The notes under the pieces are model-generated. The model had not been told where the DNA came from. It did no database searches and worked only from the letters and a program-made list of their open reading frames with translations. A program made the translations under genes and the position numbers. A DNA stretch of 6,342 nt from an uncultured Shinella sp. (GTDB lineage: Bacteria > Pseudomonadota > Alphaproteobacteria > Rhizobiales > Rhizobiaceae), in NCBI GenBank assembly GCA_946886325.1, contig CAMPIK010000145.1:1-6342 (forward strand). The letters run 5' to 3'. Of this stretch, positions 1 to 5,445 are shown piece by piece. The first letter of the stretch is position 1. Each line of letters starts with the position of its first letter.

Positions 1-6
1 CATTAA

Positions 7-22
7 ATCCATAAATCTGGAT
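7..22 (+). promoter_or_regulatory. Probable ArsR operator overlapping the ars promoter
   Basis: A 5-bp inverted repeat, ATCCA (7-11) and TGGAT (18-22), is separated by 6 nt, ends 2 nt before the arsR start codon and lies in the only AT-rich stretch near the gene. A direct repeat AAATC (5-9 and 13-17) overlaps it. CATAAA (10-15) or TTAAAT (3-8) could serve as a -10 box; the -35 would lie outside the window. ArsR repressors commonly bind imperfect AT-rich inverted repeats over their own promoter, so autoregulation with release by As(III) is the natural reading. The repeat is directly visible; its role is inferred. Confidence 0.5.
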
Positions 23-24
23 AT

Positions 25-378
25 ATGGAACAAGAAAACGCCATTCTCGCGCTGGCAGCACTCGCGCAATCGACGCGCCTCGAAACCTTCAGGCTGCTGG
101 TGCGCCACGAGCCGGACGGACTGCCGGCCGGCGAAATCGCGCGTTCGCTCGCGGTGCCGCAGAACACCATGTCGGCCCATCTCAACATTCTCGCCCGCGC
201 CGGCCTCGTTACGCCCGAGCGCCAGAGCCGGTCGATCATCTATCGCGTCGATATCGCGCGGCTGCGCGACCTCACGCTTTATCTCGTCAAGGATTGCTGC
301 GGCGGGGATGCCAGCCTCTGCGCGCCGCTGATCGCCGAACTCACCCCCTGTTGTCCGCCGCAAAAGGTGTCGCCATGA
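25..378 (+). CDS. arsR: ArsR-family As(III)-responsive repressor
   Basis: This 117-aa winged-helix repressor is the expected first gene and autoregulator of the ars operon. The N-terminal half is the ArsR fold, with the recognition region around residues 43-62 (VPQNTMSAHLNILARAGLV) and the wing at about 66-75 (RQSRSIIYRV). The classical metal box of the plasmid R773 repressor is not seen. Instead there is a vicinal pair Cys91-Cys92 plus Cys99 (DCCGGDASLC), resembling the C-terminal three-cysteine As(III) site known from Acidithiobacillus ferrooxidans ArsR, and a further pair Cys109-Cys110. No Shine-Dalgarno precedes the ATG and only 24 nt of upstream sequence are present, so the mRNA may be leaderless. 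The ATG is favoured because the protein then starts in the usual helix, and no other plausible in-frame start lies before Met49. The stop overlaps the next ATG (ATGA). Confidence 0.93.
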   Translation: MEQENAILALAALAQSTRLETFRLLVRHEPDGLPAGEIARSLAVPQNTMSAHLNILARAGLVTPERQSRSIIYRVDIARLRDLTLYLVKDCCGGDASLCAPLIAELTPCCPPQKVSP

Positions 379-902
379 CCAAGTCGACCTTCAACGTGCT
401 TTTTCTCTGCACGGGCAATTCCGCCCGCTCGATCATCGCCGAAAGCGTCCTGCGCAAGGACGGCGGCGGCAAGTTCAATGCCTTTTCCGCCGGCAGCTAC
501 CCGAAGGGCGAGGTGCACCCGATGGCGATCGAGACGCTTGTCGGCCACAAATATCCGGTCGACGGCTTGCGCTCGAAGAGCTGGGACGAGTTTGCCGTGC
601 CCGGTGCGCCCGAACTCGATTTCGTCTTCACCGTCTGCGACAACGCCGCCGGCGAGGCCTGCCCGATCTGGCCCGGCCAGCCGATGACGGCGCATTGGGG
701 CGTCGAGGATCCGGCCGCCGCCGAGGGCACGGAGACCGAACGGCACTTCGCCTTCGCCACGACGCTGCGCTACATGAAGCTGCGTATCTCCGCTTTCGCG
801 GCCCTGCCGGTCGAAAGCCTCGAGCGCCTCAGCCTGACGGCGAAGCTGCGCGAGATCGGCCAGATGGAAGGTTCGACAAGCCCGCGGTCCGACGTCGCAT
901 GA
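375..902 (+). CDS. arsC: Arsenate reductase, low-molecular-weight tyrosine phosphatase type
   Basis: This 175-aa cytoplasmic enzyme is predicted to reduce As(V) to As(III) using the phosphatase-fold mechanism. The P-loop is CTGNSARS, with nucleophile Cys12 and Arg18. A redox-cysteine segment follows at Cys88 and Cys96 (VCDNAAGEACPIWPG), and Asp112-Pro113 is the likely DP general-acid motif. In the Staphylococcus aureus enzyme the disulfide relay uses Cys10, Cys82 and Cys89, so the same cascade, reset by thioredoxin, is likely. The cysteine spacing is one residue longer here, and the protein exceeds the usual 130-140 aa. The extra length lies mainly after the DP motif. The ATG at 375 was chosen over the in-frame upstream ATG at 294, which lies inside arsR: it has an AAAAGG ribosome site (362-367) and begins right before the first beta strand. 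It overlaps arsR by 4 nt and the next gene by 4 nt, implying translational coupling. Confidence 0.88.
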   Translation: MTKSTFNVLFLCTGNSARSIIAESVLRKDGGGKFNAFSAGSYPKGEVHPMAIETLVGHKYPVDGLRSKSWDEFAVPGAPELDFVFTVCDNAAGEACPIWPGQPMTAHWGVEDPAAAEGTETERHFAFATTLRYMKLRISAFAALPVESLERLSLTAKLREIGQMEGSTSPRSDVA

Positions 903-1333
903 GCGCTCCCGTCGATATCGTCATCTATCACAATCCCGATTGCGGCACCTCGCGCAACACGCTGGCGATGATCCGCAATGCCGGCATCGAGCCGCATGTG
1001 ATCGAATACCTGAAGACACCGCCGAGCCGGGCGCTGCTTGAACAGCTGATCGCACGCATGGGCATTTCCGTGCGCGACCTGCTGCGCGAGAAGGGCACGC
1101 CCTTCGAGGAACTCGGCCTCGGCGACCCCACGCTTTCAGATGCGGCGCTCCTCGACGCGATGATGGAGCATCCGATCCTGATCAACCGGCCGATCGTCGT
1201 CTCGCCGCTCGGCGTCAAACTCTGCCGCCCGTCGGAAGCCGTGCTCGACATCCTGCCGGCCGATCAACAGGGCGCCTTTGCCAAGGAAGACGGCGAACAG
1301 GTCGTCGACGCCGCCGGCCGCCGCGTCGGCTGA
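899..1333 (+). CDS. arsC: Arsenate reductase, glutaredoxin-dependent type
   Basis: This 144-aa enzyme closely resembles the E. coli plasmid R773 ArsC over its whole length (141 aa there). It reduces arsenate to arsenite with glutathione and glutaredoxin. The active-site segment is IYHNPDCGTSRNTL with catalytic Cys15. The three arginines that bind the oxyanion in R773 (Arg60, Arg94, Arg107) fall at Arg63, Arg97 and Arg110 here, a constant +3 shift, in LLREK, ILINRPIVV and LCRPSE. The C-terminal KEDGE and VVDAAGRR segments are also conserved. The start at 899 overlaps the preceding arsC stop (ATGA); a GATGGAAGG stretch about 27 nt upstream is too far to act as its ribosome site, so coupling is probable. 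The longer in-frame reading from 695 is an out-of-frame overlap with the upstream gene. It is unrelated in fold to the arsC before it. Confidence 0.96.
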   Translation: MSAPVDIVIYHNPDCGTSRNTLAMIRNAGIEPHVIEYLKTPPSRALLEQLIARMGISVRDLLREKGTPFEELGLGDPTLSDAALLDAMMEHPILINRPIVVSPLGVKLCRPSEAVLDILPADQQGAFAKEDGEQVVDAAGRRVG

Positions 1334-1405
1334 CCGCAAGAAAACCGCTTTCGCCGGAACGGTGCCGACGCGCCGGGCCGGCCCTTTTTGATCATGGAGC
1401 ATGCC
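1334..1405. other. Gap between arsC and acr3 with GC palindrome and T-run
   Basis: This is the only sizeable gap inside the ars operon (72 nt). It contains the perfect 10-bp palindrome GGGCCGGCCC (1375-1384) followed directly by five Ts (1385-1389). As RNA it offers only a short hairpin (3 bp with a CCGG loop), or a GCCGG (1353-1357) / CCGGC (1378-1382) pairing over a 20-nt loop. It is therefore a weak candidate for a partial terminator or processing site. No clear promoter is seen, and the acr3 ribosome site lies at its right end. Confidence 0.3.
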
Positions 1406-2482
1406 ATGCAGCCCGCACAGCCGACCGTCCGCCTCTCGTTCCTCGACCGCTACCTGACCGTCTGGATCTTCGCCGCCATGGCGCTCGGCCTGCTGCTCGG
1501 CACGGTCTTCGAGGGGCTGCCGGCCGCGCTCGACAGCCTGTCCTTCGGCACGACGAACATTCCGATCGCCATCGGCCTGATCCTGATGATGTATCCGCCG
1601 CTCGCCAAGGTCCGCTACGAGGAACTGCACCGGGTCTTCGAGGATCGCCGCATCCTGGCGCTGTCGCTGGTGCAGAACTGGCTGATCGGGCCGGTGCTGA
1701 TGTTCGCTCTCGCGGTCCTCTTCCTGCGCGATTACCCTGAATACATGACCGGCCTGATCCTGATCGGCCTTGCGCGCTGCATCGCCATGGTGCTCGTCTG
1801 GAACCAGCTTGCGCGCGGCGACAACCAGTATGTCGCCGGCCTCGTCGCCTTCAACTCGATCTTCCAGATCCTGTTCTTCTCGGTCTATGCCTGGTTCTTC
1901 CTGAGTTTCCTGCCGCCGCTCTTCGGGCTGGAAGGCAGCGTCATCGACGTCTCCTTCCGCACGATCGCCGAGGCGGTGCTGATCTATCTCGGCATTCCCT
2001 TCCTCGCCGGCTATCTCACGCGGCGCTTCCTGACGCAGGCGAAGGGGAGCGACTGGTACGAAAACACCTTCCTGCCGAAGATCGGGCCGCTGACGCTCGC
2101 CGCCCTGCTCTTCACCATCGTCGCCATGTTCAGCCTGAAGGGCGGGGACGTGGTGCGCCTGCCGCTCGACGTCATCCGCATCGCCATTCCGCTGACGATC
2201 TATTTCCTCGTCATGTTCGCCGTCAGCTTCGTCATGGCGCGCATGATCGGCACCGACTATCCGCGCTCGACGGCCGTCGCCTTCACCGCGGCCGGCAACA
2301 ATTTCGAGCTGGCGATCGCCGTCGCCATTGCCGCTTTCGGGCTTGCCTCTCCCGTTGCCTTCGCCGCCGTCATCGGGCCGCTGGTCGAGGTGCCGGTGCT
2401 GATCCTGCTGGTGCAAGTGGCGCTGTGGCTCGGGCGGCGCTATTTCCCCGATACGGCCCCGCCGCTCGCCGCCAAGGCCTGA
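1406..2482 (+). CDS. acr3: Acr3-family arsenite efflux permease
   Basis: This 358-aa inner-membrane carrier exports As(III), driven by the proton-motive force. About ten hydrophobic segments are visible, near residues 19-35, 52-69, 83-107, 114-132, 141-166, 187-206, 226-244, 257-279, 293-313 and 317-342. The two signature sites of Acr3 are present: the membrane cysteine in [12 protein letters not shown] (Cys125, the only cysteine in the protein) and the glutamate in [13 protein letters not shown] (Glu301). Both are known to be essential in studied Acr3 proteins. It is not the 12-TM ArsB type. Three in-frame starts exist: TTG 1388, ATG 1394 and ATG 1406. The last is preferred because GGAG at 1396-1399 lies 6 nt upstream of it, whereas the others lack a ribosome site. 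It is commonly labelled arsB in automatic annotation. It precedes arsH by 10 nt. Confidence 0.95.
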   Translation: MQPAQPTVRLSFLDRYLTVWIFAAMALGLLLGTVFEGLPAALDSLSFGTTNIPIAIGLILMMYPPLAKVRYEELHRVFEDRRILALSLVQNWLIGPVLMFALAVLFLRDYPEYMTGLILIGLARCIAMVLVWNQLARGDNQYVAGLVAFNSIFQILFFSVYAWFFLSFLPPLFGLEGSVIDVSFRTIAEAVLIYLGIPFLAGYLTRRFLTQAKGSDWYENTFLPKIGPLTLAALLFTIVAMFSLKGGDVVRLPLDVIRIAIPLTIYFLVMFAVSFVMARMIGTDYPRSTAVAFTAAGNNFELAIAVAIAAFGLASPVAFAAVIGPLVEVPVLILLVQVALWLGRRYFPDTAPPLAAKA

Positions 2483-2492
2483 GGGGACGCCG

Positions 2493-3242
2493 ATGAGACT
2501 GCTGACCCTGACCGATCCCGACCGCCTGCCGGCGCTCGATCCCGCCTATGCCCATCGCCGCCCGGCAGAGGGCCTTGCACCCGATCAGCCGAAGCCGCGT
2601 TTCCTGTTGCTCTATGGCTCGCTACGGGACCGCTCCTATTCGCGGCTGGCGACCGAGGAGGCGGCCCGCATCCTCGAATATTTCGGCGCCGAGACACGCA
2701 TCTTCAATCCATCCGACCTGCCGCTGCCCGACCAGGTGAAGAACGACGACCATCCGGCGGTGAAGGAACTGCGCGAGCACGCCATCTGGTCCGAGGGCAT
2801 GGTCTGGTGCTCGCCGGAGCGCCACGGCCAGATCACCGGCATCATGAAGGCGCAGATCGACCACCTGCCGCTCAACATGGGCGGAATCCGTCCCACGCAG
2901 GGGCGTACGCTGGCGGTGATGCAGGTCTCGGGCGGCTCGCAGAGTTTCAATGCGGTCAATACGCTGCGGCTGCTCGGGCGCTGGATGCGCATGATCACCA
3001 TCCCCAACCAGTCGAGCGTCGCCAAGGCCTTCCAGGAATTCGACCCGGATGGCCGCATGAAGCCGTCGAGCTACTACGACCGCATCGTCGACGTGATGGA
3101 GGAACTGGTGCGTTTCACCGTGCTGCTGCGCCCGCATGCCGAGTTGCTCGTCGATCGCTATTCGGAGCGCAAGGACGCTGAACGCCCCGTCGATGCGGCA
3201 AGCGACCTCTCGGCCATCGCCATCGGCGCCCGTTCGCGGTAG
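2493..3242 (+). CDS. arsH: ArsH, NADPH-dependent FMN reductase of ars operons
   Basis: This 249-aa flavodoxin-fold protein belongs to the NADPH:FMN oxidoreductases. ArsH proteins confer resistance to organoarsenicals by oxidising trivalent methyl- and aromatic arsenicals, and also show quinone/azo reductase and peroxide-forming activity. The FMN phosphate-binding loop [10 protein letters not shown] lies at residues 42-51 after the first beta strand (RFLLLY). The segment [17 protein letters not shown] (107-123) and the [11 protein letters not shown] loop (146-156) are characteristic of ArsH. The roughly 35-residue N-terminal arm before the flavodoxin core and the C-terminal extension fit the family, which forms tetramers. 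The start has a strong GAGGGG ribosome site (2481-2486) overlapping the acr3 stop codon. The gene ends with TAG and is the last of the operon, tail to tail with the next gene. Confidence 0.94.
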   Translation: MRLLTLTDPDRLPALDPAYAHRRPAEGLAPDQPKPRFLLLYGSLRDRSYSRLATEEAARILEYFGAETRIFNPSDLPLPDQVKNDDHPAVKELREHAIWSEGMVWCSPERHGQITGIMKAQIDHLPLNMGGIRPTQGRTLAVMQVSGGSQSFNAVNTLRLLGRWMRMITIPNQSSVAKAFQEFDPDGRMKPSSYYDRIVDVMEELVRFTVLLRPHAELLVDRYSERKDAERPVDAASDLSAIAIGARSR

Positions 3243-3269
3243 GCCTGCCAGAGATCAGACAGCAAGTAA

Positions 3270-3962
3270 TCAGGCGCCGGCGCGCGACAGCAGCGTCTCG
3301 GCGATCTTGGCGGCTTCCGCGATATGGCTGCGGCAGGCCTCGACGGCGGCGTCCGCGTCGTTCCTCTCGATCGCCCGGAAGATCTCGCGGATCTGCTGCG
3401 GGCCGGAGACGGTGCGGTTGGCGGTCGACAGCGTCATGACGCGCAGGCGCGAGATGCGGCTGTTCAGCCGGCTGACGATTTCCCAGGCAATGGTGTGGCC
3501 GCTCGCCTCGAAGATGATGCGGTAGAATTCCGTCGTCGCGTCGAGGATGGCGGGCGGCGAATTCTTCTTCGACGTGCTGTCGAGATCGTTCAGCACCTCG
3601 GCAAGCCGCGCCTTGATCCCGGCATCGGCCGCCCGCGCGCAGTCGGCGACGGCGGTCGATTCGAGGGCGGCGCGGATCTCGTAGATCTGGCGCGCATCGT
3701 TCCAGTCGAGCCGCGCCACGATCGGCCCCTGCTTGGCGAGCATCTCCACCAGCCCCTCCGCCTCCAGATGGCGGATCACCTCCCGAATGACGGACCGCGA
3801 CACGCCGAGCTGGTCGCAGAGCGTGCGTTCGACAAGGCGTTCCCCCGGCTCGAACAGGCCGGAGATGATGGCGCGGCGCATGCGGTCGAGCGCCATTTCG
3901 CGCAGCGTCGCCGGCGGCTTTTCGATGCGGAGCGAGGCGAGGTCGTCGGCTTTCTGGGTCAT
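3270..3962 (-). CDS. GntR-family (FadR/FCD subgroup) transcriptional regulator
   Basis: This 230-aa repressor or activator has an N-terminal winged helix at about residues 18-85, with PGERLVERTLCDQLGVSR and the recognition-helix stretch VSRSVIREVIRHLEAEGLVE (54-73). An all-helical FCD-type ligand domain follows at about 88-225. The usual FCD metal ligands look largely absent: in the first helix the Asp-x3-His pair aligns with Thr143 and Tyr147, the next histidine aligns with Ile191, and only the late His213 (CRSHI) is kept. My alignment is by eye. The start at 3962 follows an AGGAAAGG ribosome site (minus strand, 3964-3971). A longer reading upstream would run antisense into the neighbouring operon. 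It is divergent from the AA_synth operon across 99 nt holding a palindromic operator, so it most likely controls that operon and perhaps itself. The effector is unknown. Confidence 0.92.
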   Translation of the reverse strand: MTQKADDLASLRIEKPPATLREMALDRMRRAIISGLFEPGERLVERTLCDQLGVSRSVIREVIRHLEAEGLVEMLAKQGPIVARLDWNDARQIYEIRAALESTAVADCARAADAGIKARLAEVLNDLDSTSKKNSPPAILDATTEFYRIIFEASGHTIAWEIVSRLNSRISRLRVMTLSTANRTVSGPQQIREIFRAIERNDADAAVEACRSHIAEAAKIAETLLSRAGA

Positions 3963-4001
3963 GCCTTTCCTGTAGCCGCAAAAGATTCCGAGCACAAGCT
4001 C

Positions 4002-4031
4002 TTGACACGTCGTCTTATGGTATACCAACAT
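4002..4031 (+). promoter_or_regulatory. Candidate promoter of the AA_synth-hydrolase-flavin reductase operon
   Basis: A consensus TTGACA -35 hexamer lies at 4002-4007. The -10 is poorly defined: CAACAT (4026-4031) gives 18-nt spacing but only 3 of 6 matches. The palindrome at 4018-4027 sits in the spacer, a layout suited to repression. The position, about 55 nt ahead of the GTG start, fits. No convincing promoter for the divergent regulator was found. Confidence 0.45.
4018..4027. promoter_or_regulatory. Perfect palindromic GntR/FadR-type operator TGGTATACCA
   Basis: TGGTATACCA is a perfect 10-bp palindrome in the divergent intergenic region. It matches the general FadR/FCD operator pattern, TNGT followed by a short spacer and ACNA. 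It lies just downstream of the -35 box of the rightward operon, so bound regulator would block RNA polymerase. Assignment to the adjacent GntR gene is inferred from location and family. Confidence 0.65.
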
Positions 4032-4061
4032 ACGAGCAGATGAATTGGACAGGAGGGCCCG

Positions 4062-4664
4062 GTGGCGACGATCATTCGCAAGACGCTGCTGCATGTGGAG
4101 AACACGCTCATCGAGGGCGGGCGGGAGGCGGCACGGCCGCTGACGCTCATCGCCGCGATGGCGGTGGTAAAGAACCCCTGGGCGGGCCGCGGCTTCGTCG
4201 AGGACCTGAAGCCGGAGATCCACACGGTGGCGCCCGTCCTCGGCGAACTGCTGACCGGCATGATCCTCAAGGCGGCCGGCTCGGGCGCTGCGGTCGAGGC
4301 CTATGGCAAGTCGGCGGTCGTCGGGCTCGACGGCGAGGTCGAGCATGCCTCGGCGCTGATCCACACGCTGCGCTTCGGCAATCACTATCGCACCGCTGTC
4401 GGCGCCAAATCCTATCTCGCCTTCTGCAACACGCGCGGCCCGGCCAATGCGCCTGTCATGATCCCGCTGATGGACAAGAACGACGAGGGCCGGCGCTCGC
4501 ATTACCTGACCATCCAGACCGCCATCGCCGATGCGCCGGCCGCCGACGAGATCGTCATCGCGCTCGGCGCCTCGATCGGCGGGCGCCCGCACCATCGCAT
4601 CGGCGACCGCTATCAGGACCTGAGGGAGCTTGGCCACGATGTCGCCAATCCTGCATCGGTCTGA
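4062..4664 (+). CDS. AA_synth (PF06684, former DUF1185) family protein
   Basis: This 200-aa soluble protein is recognised as the 'amino acid synthesis' family by its overall pattern. Visible segments are VVKNPWAGRGFVEDL (36-50), a long stretch around YGKSAVVGLDGEVEHASALIH (81-101, split by eye into YGKSAVVG and LDGEVEHASALIH), GAKSYLAFCNTRGP (114-127) and GASIGGRPHHRIGDR (169-183). The family name rests on weak evidence. A structure of a Bordetella member shows a chorismate-mutase-like fold and no proven reaction. No signal peptide or membrane segment is seen. The start is GTG, supported by the strong AGGAGG site at 4051-4056. A longer overlapping frame from 4040 swallows that site and is rejected. 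It is the first gene of the operon and overlaps the hydrolase gene by 26 nt. A role in converting a substrate or intermediate of the same pathway is inference. Confidence 0.82.
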   Translation: MATIIRKTLLHVENTLIEGGREAARPLTLIAAMAVVKNPWAGRGFVEDLKPEIHTVAPVLGELLTGMILKAAGSGAAVEAYGKSAVVGLDGEVEHASALIHTLRFGNHYRTAVGAKSYLAFCNTRGPANAPVMIPLMDKNDEGRRSHYLTIQTAIADAPAADEIVIALGASIGGRPHHRIGDRYQDLRELGHDVANPASV

Positions 4665-5445
4665 GACGCCGTCCGGCGCGGCCTATGTCTCGCTCGGCGA
4701 CGGCGCGGAGACGCTGCTTCTGATCCACGGCGTCGGCATGCGGATCGAGGCCTGGGGGCCGCAACTGGAGGCGCTGGCGCAGGACAATCGCGTCGTCGCC
4801 GTCGACCTGCCGGGACATGGCGGCTCGGCGCCGATCGCGGCCGAAGGCGGACTGAAGGACTTCGTCGCCTGGACCCGGCGGGTTCTTGACGACCTAGAAC
4901 TCGACCGCGTCAACGTCGCCGGCCATTCCATGGGCGCCCTGATCGCGACCGGCCTTGCGACTGAAGCCGGCGACCGGGTGCGGCGCGTGGCACTGCTGAA
5001 CGGCGTGCATCGCCGCAGCGCCGAGGCGCGCGCCGCCGTCATCGCCCGCGCCGACGAGATCGGGTCCGGCAGTTTCGACCGCGAGGCGCCCTTGTCGCGC
5101 TGGTTCTCCGAAGACGAGACCGACGGCGACGCCTACCGGCTGGTGCACGATCTGCTCGCCTCCGTCGACCGGCAGGGTTACGCCGCCGCCTATCGCGCCT
5201 TCGCCTCTGGCGACACCGTCTATGCCGATGCCTGGCCGCGCGTGCGCTGCCCGGCGCTGTTCCTGACCGGGGAGGGGGACGGCAACTCGACGCCGGAGAT
5301 GGCGCGGGCGATGGCGGATGCAGCGCCCTTCGGACAGGCCGTGGTCATTCCCGGCCACAGGCATATGGTCAATCTCACGGCGGCCGATGCGGTCAACCGC
5401 GCGCTTGCCGAATGGCTCACCCGGGAGGTGGAACATGCCGCTTGA
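4639..5445 (+). CDS. Alpha/beta-fold hydrolase
   Basis: This 268-aa protein has a canonical alpha/beta hydrolase core. The oxyanion-hole motif LLLIHGVGM lies at 26-34 and VVAVDLPGHGGS at 52-63. The nucleophile elbow GHSMG has Ser97. The acid is probably Asp214 in LTGEGDGNS, and the base is His242 in PGHRHMVNL. A helical lid lies roughly at residues 125-200. The triad is complete, so it should be an active serine hydrolase (ester, lactone, amide or C-C bond); family resemblance alone does not fix the substrate. It lacks a signal peptide and is cytoplasmic. ATG 4639 was chosen: GAGGGAG (4622-4628) lies 10 nt upstream, whereas TTG 4630 would sit only 1 nt from it. The start lies inside the preceding gene and the stop overlaps the next start by 11 nt, so the three genes are probably co-translated. 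Confidence 0.9.
   Translation: MSPILHRSETPSGAAYVSLGDGAETLLLIHGVGMRIEAWGPQLEALAQDNRVVAVDLPGHGGSAPIAAEGGLKDFVAWTRRVLDDLELDRVNVAGHSMGALIATGLATEAGDRVRRVALLNGVHRRSAEARAAVIARADEIGSGSFDREAPLSRWFSEDETDGDAYRLVHDLLASVDRQGYAAAYRAFASGDTVYADAWPRVRCPALFLTGEGDGNSTPEMARAMADAAPFGQAVVIPGHRHMVNLTAADAVNRALAEWLTREVEHAA

Noticed and set aside
1136..2416. Long (426 codon) minus-strand open frame opposite arsC and acr3
   Set aside because: It is very rich in Asp, Glu, Arg, Gln and His, which is what the complement of a hydrophobic, GC-rich membrane protein gives. It has no recognisable domain and lies over two well-supported genes.
3243..3275. Possible bidirectional terminator between arsH and the GntR gene
   Set aside because: The only pairing is 5 bp over a 23-nt loop with no T-run, which is not enough to call an intrinsic terminator.
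3963..4030. Promoter for the GntR gene on the minus strand
   Set aside because: TTGTGC with TACAGG would start transcription at the start codon and exclude the ribosome site. TTGGTA with TCAAGA has a poor -10. Neither is convincing.
3324..4043. Plus-strand open frame (239 codons) opposite the GntR gene
   Set aside because: The GntR frame has a clear winged helix, an FCD-like domain and a ribosome site. The plus-strand frame has low-complexity composition and no motif.
3963..4637. Upstream in-frame extension of the GntR gene
   Set aside because: It would run antisense through the AA_synth gene. The ATG at 3962 has a good ribosome site and gives a normal family length.
4040..4723. Plus-strand open frame starting with ATG at 4040
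   Set aside because: It is out of frame with the AA_synth protein and its translation is Arg/Gly/Pro-rich without motifs. The AGGAGG at 4051-4056 serves the GTG at 4062.
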